Below are positions 13,865 through 15,694 of a DNA stretch of 15,694 nt, in pieces. Source of the stretch: Nitrospirota bacterium (lineage in GTDB: Bacteria > Nitrospirota > Thermodesulfovibrionia > Thermodesulfovibrionales > JdFR-88); assembly GCA_021789735.1 (NCBI GenBank), contig JAJYJB010000061.1, positions 1 to 15,694 on the forward strand. The letters are read 5' to 3'. Both the position numbers and the translations under genes were made by a program. Position 1 is the stretch's first letter. The number at the start of each line of letters is the position of its first letter. The notes under the pieces are model-generated. The model saw only the letters and a list, made by a program, of their open reading frames with translations, was not told the origin of the DNA and did not search any database.

Positions 13865-14317
13865 TCAGGCGCGCTTCTGGAACTCGTGCTCCGGCCAGAA
13901 GTTCCTCTCCGAAAGGGCGCTTATTATGTTTTTCCTTGCGATTATCCCCACAAGCTTTTTGCTCCGGTCGCTCTCCACGACGGGGAGGACAGACATTTTC
14001 TGCTTGTACATGACCTCAAGCACCTTGTCTATCGGCGTGCCCTGCGAAACGCAGACAGGCTCGTTGCACACGCCTTCGTGCTCCATGTGGCCGCACCCCA
14101 TGATGCTCTCCGCGCTGAACTCGTTGACGGTGCGCGCGTTCATCAGGGCATCGAACACGTCGTACTCGGTGACTATGCCCACCACCTCGTCATCCTCGTT
14201 TACCACGGGAAGGCCCGGATACTGGCACAGCAGCTTGTTTATCAACGACCTGCCCGGCTCCTTCTGCGGCAGGCTTAACCTGGGATGCATGATGTCCTTG
14301 GCTGTTATTGCGGGCAT
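13865..14317 (-). CDS. CBS-domain pair protein with Cys/His-rich insertion
   Basis: A 150-aa protein made of two CBS motifs, a Bateman module that usually binds adenine nucleotides. CBS1 spans about 5-60 (AKDIMHPRLS, then LPVVNEDDEVVGIVTEYDV). CBS2 spans about 69-137 (AESIMG, then VLPVVES and KLVGIIARKNII). CBS2 is interrupted near its start by CGHMEHEGVCNEPVC, which places Cys75, His77, His80, Cys84 and Cys89 in 15 residues, a pattern that could hold a metal or respond to redox state. No other domain is attached. The start is ATG 14317, with GGGAGG shortly upstream; a longer frame to 14395 lacks such a site. It is the first gene of the oxidative-stress operon, so an inferred role is sensing or regulating its products. 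Confidence 0.82.
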   Translation of the reverse strand: MPAITAKDIMHPRLSLPQKEPGRSLINKLLCQYPGLPVVNEDDEVVGIVTEYDVFDALMNARTVNEFSAESIMGCGHMEHEGVCNEPVCVSQGTPIDKVLEVMYKQKMSVLPVVESDRSKKLVGIIARKNIISALSERNFWPEHEFQKRA

Positions 14318-14430
14318 TTTTTCCTCCCTTTTCCGTAACTGGTATTTTTTGACCCTTTGATTGTCCTGGTTCTGAGCTCCCCGGGCCCGTGCCATACGGG
14401 GTCCGTTCCGGGCGCTGTTTTTTCCGCCTT

Positions 14431-14458
14431 TTTAAAAGTTAGCACACATTTAAAAGTT
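14431..14458. promoter_or_regulatory. Direct repeat in divergent promoter region, possible operator
   Basis: TTTAAAAGTT occurs at 14431-14440 and again at 14449-14458, 18 bases start to start. A small palindrome AGTT-GGC-AACT follows from 14455. The site lies 114-141 bases upstream of the CBS start and 145-172 bases upstream of the HEAT-like gene, so it could control either direction. No known regulator box is matched. Confidence 0.3.
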
Positions 14459-14515
14459 GGCAACTGGGGAGGCTGCATTTTTTTGTGAGGACAGGTTTAA
14501 GCCCGGATTCACCTG

Positions 14516-14524
14516 TGGTATCAT
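14516..14524 (+). promoter_or_regulatory. Possible extended -10 promoter for the HEAT-like gene
   Basis: TGGTATCAT matches the extended -10 pattern TGnTATAAT at all but one position. Only a poor -35 (TTTAAG, 14496-14501) sits 17 bases before the hexamer. It is 79 bases upstream of the ATG at 14603. Confidence 0.3.
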
Positions 14525-14602
14525 TAAAAACTGTCGCTTAAAAGGCGTGCCCGGGCCGCAAAAAAACAGGGCCCGCAAAAAACAGGAAGGCGTGAAAACG
14601 GA

Positions 14603-15256
14603 ATGAAAAAAAACCCCCTTCTCAAGGACACCATAAAAAAATATCTGCTTGCCGGGGATCTCTCAGGGGTAGTGGATATGGGCAGGAAGCACAAGGGCAT
14701 ATTGAGGCTCCTCATATCGCTGACCTATGACAAGGGCGAGCTTGTCTGCTGGAGGGCCATAGAGGCGGTGGGGCTCCTTTCAGCGGACATGGGGCAGGCG
14801 GCGGGCCTAGACGCCATAGACAGGCTTTTTGTGATGATGCGTGATGAGTCGGGCGGAAATCCCTGGAGCGCTCCCGAGATGATAGGGGAAATAATAAAGG
14901 GCGACCCCTCCTCGTTCTCGCACCTGCTGCCGGTGCTGGTATCTTTCCGTGATGAGGCGCTTTTTGCCGCGGGCATACTTTACGCCCTTTCCAGGCTTGC
15001 CCCTTCCAGTCCGGGGCTTGTTCAGCCCTACAGGGAAGTGGCGTTTCTTTCCCTGCGCAGCGGGGACCCGGCCGTAAGGGCAAACGCCATCCTGGTGATG
15101 AAGAACCTTGGGGACGATACTTACGCCTCCTCCATAGCCGCGCTGACGGACGACGGGGCCCGGTTCGCCTACTACGACGGCGAAACCGTCTCAAACGTGT
15201 CCGTAGGGGAAATAGCCAGGCGGACACTGGAGTCTTTCGGAGGGCGGAGAGGATAG
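14603..15256 (+). CDS. HEAT-like helical repeat protein (resembles the DVU0298 family)
   Basis: A 217-aa soluble protein of paired helices. Examples are LRLLISLTYDKGELVCWRAI with EAVG (about 34-58), GGNPWSAPEMIGEIIKGDP (84-102), DEALFAAGILYALSRLAP (117-134) and DPAVRANAILVMKNLGDD (155-172). It ends with a segment containing FAYYDGETVSNVSVGEIARR. There are no catalytic motifs, signal peptide or membrane helices. The WRAIEAVG and NPWSAPEMIGEII pattern recalls the conserved family named after Desulfovibrio DVU0298, whose function I do not know; this match is from memory. GGAAGG lies about 12 bases before the ATG. Such repeats usually bind other proteins. It is divergent from the oxidative-stress operon and followed by a terminator-like hairpin. 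Confidence 0.75.
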   Translation: MKKNPLLKDTIKKYLLAGDLSGVVDMGRKHKGILRLLISLTYDKGELVCWRAIEAVGLLSADMGQAAGLDAIDRLFVMMRDESGGNPWSAPEMIGEIIKGDPSSFSHLLPVLVSFRDEALFAAGILYALSRLAPSSPGLVQPYREVAFLSLRSGDPAVRANAILVMKNLGDDTYASSIAALTDDGARFAYYDGETVSNVSVGEIARRTLESFGGRRG

Positions 15257-15278
15257 ACCGGCATCCGCCGGGTCTTTT
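15257..15278 (+). terminator. Terminator-like hairpin after the HEAT-like gene
   Basis: CCGGC (15258-15262) pairs perfectly with GCCGG (15267-15271) around ATCC. The stem can be lengthened by A-C/G-T outside a one-base bulge, and it is followed by TCTTTTGGTT. The T-run is short, so termination may be partial. Confidence 0.5.
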
Positions 15279-15318
15279 GGTTCGGTTTTTTGCGAAAAAC
15301 AGCTTGTGGTTGATTTTT

Positions 15319-15348
15319 TTGCTACAAAAAAGTTTTAATAATTATAGT
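15319..15348 (+). promoter_or_regulatory. Possible sigma-70-type promoter for the MerR gene
   Basis: TTGCTA (15319-15324) and TATAGT (15343-15348) are separated by 18 bases and match the -35 and -10 consensus at 4/6 and 5/6 positions. The region is AT-rich compared with its surroundings, and the -10 lies 63 bases before the TTG start at 15412. Confidence 0.4.
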
Positions 15349-15411
15349 CTTGTGTGGCGTTCTTTGTTTTTATTTCATTAACCACCGGACAAAAAAGAAC
15401 AGGGAGTCGAA

Positions 15412-15694
15412 TTGTTAGAGGGCAAGCAGAAACAGGACATGCCCCTTTACCCCATTGGGGTTGTTTCGGAGTTGGTCGGGACCACTGACCAGACCCTCAG
15501 GCTTTATGAGAAACACGGCCTCCTGAAACCCTCCAGGCGCAACAAGAACCGCTACTACTCGGAAAACGATATAAAGTGGCTCATGTGCATCCGGGACCTC
15601 ATCCACCACAAAAAGATAAGCATAGAAGGGATAAAGCGCCTGCTCCAGTACGCCCCGTGCTGGGAGATAACGAACTGCTCGGAGGAGCGCAGGA
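15412..15694 (+). CDS. MerR-family transcriptional regulator (C-terminus beyond window)
   Basis: Ninety-four codons are visible before the window ends. Residues 12-35 (LYPIGVVSELVGTTDQ, then TLRLYEKHGLL) are the winged helix-turn-helix of MerR proteins. They continue with PSRRNKNRYYSENDIKWL and the start of the dimerisation helix (IRDLIHHKKISIEGIKRLL). Unlike metal-sensing MerR proteins, it then carries APCWEITNCSEERR, with Cys83 and Cys89 straight after the DNA-binding domain, which might form a redox or metal site with cysteines further on. The chosen start is TTG 15412, with GGGAG five bases upstream; ATG 15439 is possible and would still include the whole DNA-binding domain. The regulated genes are not in view. 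Confidence 0.85.
   Translation, partial: MLEGKQKQDMPLYPIGVVSELVGTTDQTLRLYEKHGLLKPSRRNKNRYYSENDIKWLMCIRDLIHHKKISIEGIKRLLQYAPCWEITNCSEERR

Noticed and set aside
1..15694. CRISPR array, transposon or phage genes
   Set aside because: No regularly spaced short repeats, transposase, integrase or phage structural gene was found. The only tandem repeats are the 159-base coding repeats at 11615-12112.

Overview
The window reads as chromosomal DNA of a diderm (Gram-negative-type) bacterium. Evidence for an outer membrane is a porin-like barrel with a signal peptide and a heptosyltransferase-type enzyme. Most of the DNA is GC-rich, yet codon use leans on ATA (Ile) and AGG (Arg). This, together with several gene types often seen in Nitrospirota and in the former Deltaproteobacteria (sulfate-reducer-like lineages), suggests one of those groups. 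There is no rRNA or lineage-diagnostic gene here, so the placement is an inference.

Layout. (1) 1-1133, minus strand: the N-terminal part of a BBP2/OmpL-like outer-membrane barrel and a small orphan Fis-type helix-turn-helix protein. (2) 1295-4201, plus strand: a class I glutamine amidotransferase, then one uninterrupted 711-codon frame joining serine O-acetyltransferase (CysE) to cysteinyl-tRNA synthetase (CysS), closed by a strong terminator. (3) 4267-5340, minus strand: a GT9 glycosyltransferase. (4) 5495-10993, plus strand: a Sec-export cluster yajC - HD-domain protein - secD - secF, with recJ after a 120-base gap. (5) 11166-11238: tRNA-Ala(CGC), followed by an AT-rich, hairpin-rich tract and a GloVer-type beta-propeller fragment that looks truncated at both ends, probably acquired DNA beside the tRNA. 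(6) 12230-14317, minus strand: a compact oxidative-stress operon, transcribed CBS-pair protein - Tpx-like peroxiredoxin - Fe/Mn superoxide dismutase - ferritin-like protein. (7) 14603-15694, plus strand: a HEAT-like repeat protein and the start of a MerR-family regulator that runs off the end.

How the genes work together. The Sec cluster supplies the SecDF-YajC accessory complex that assists protein export. The oxidative-stress operon would convert superoxide to peroxide (SOD) and reduce peroxide (Tpx), with a ferritin-like protein that could hold iron or act on peroxide. Several members are atypical: the Tpx has a single Cys and no resolving Cys, the leading CBS protein carries a Cys/His-rich insertion, the SOD lacks usual second-shell residues, and the ferritin-like protein lacks one expected ligand.

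The most distinctive single feature is the CysE-CysS fusion. It retains a Shine-Dalgarno-like sequence and an in-frame TTG exactly at the expected start of CysS, so the locus could make both a fusion and a free CysS. No CRISPR array, transposase, integrase or phage gene was seen.
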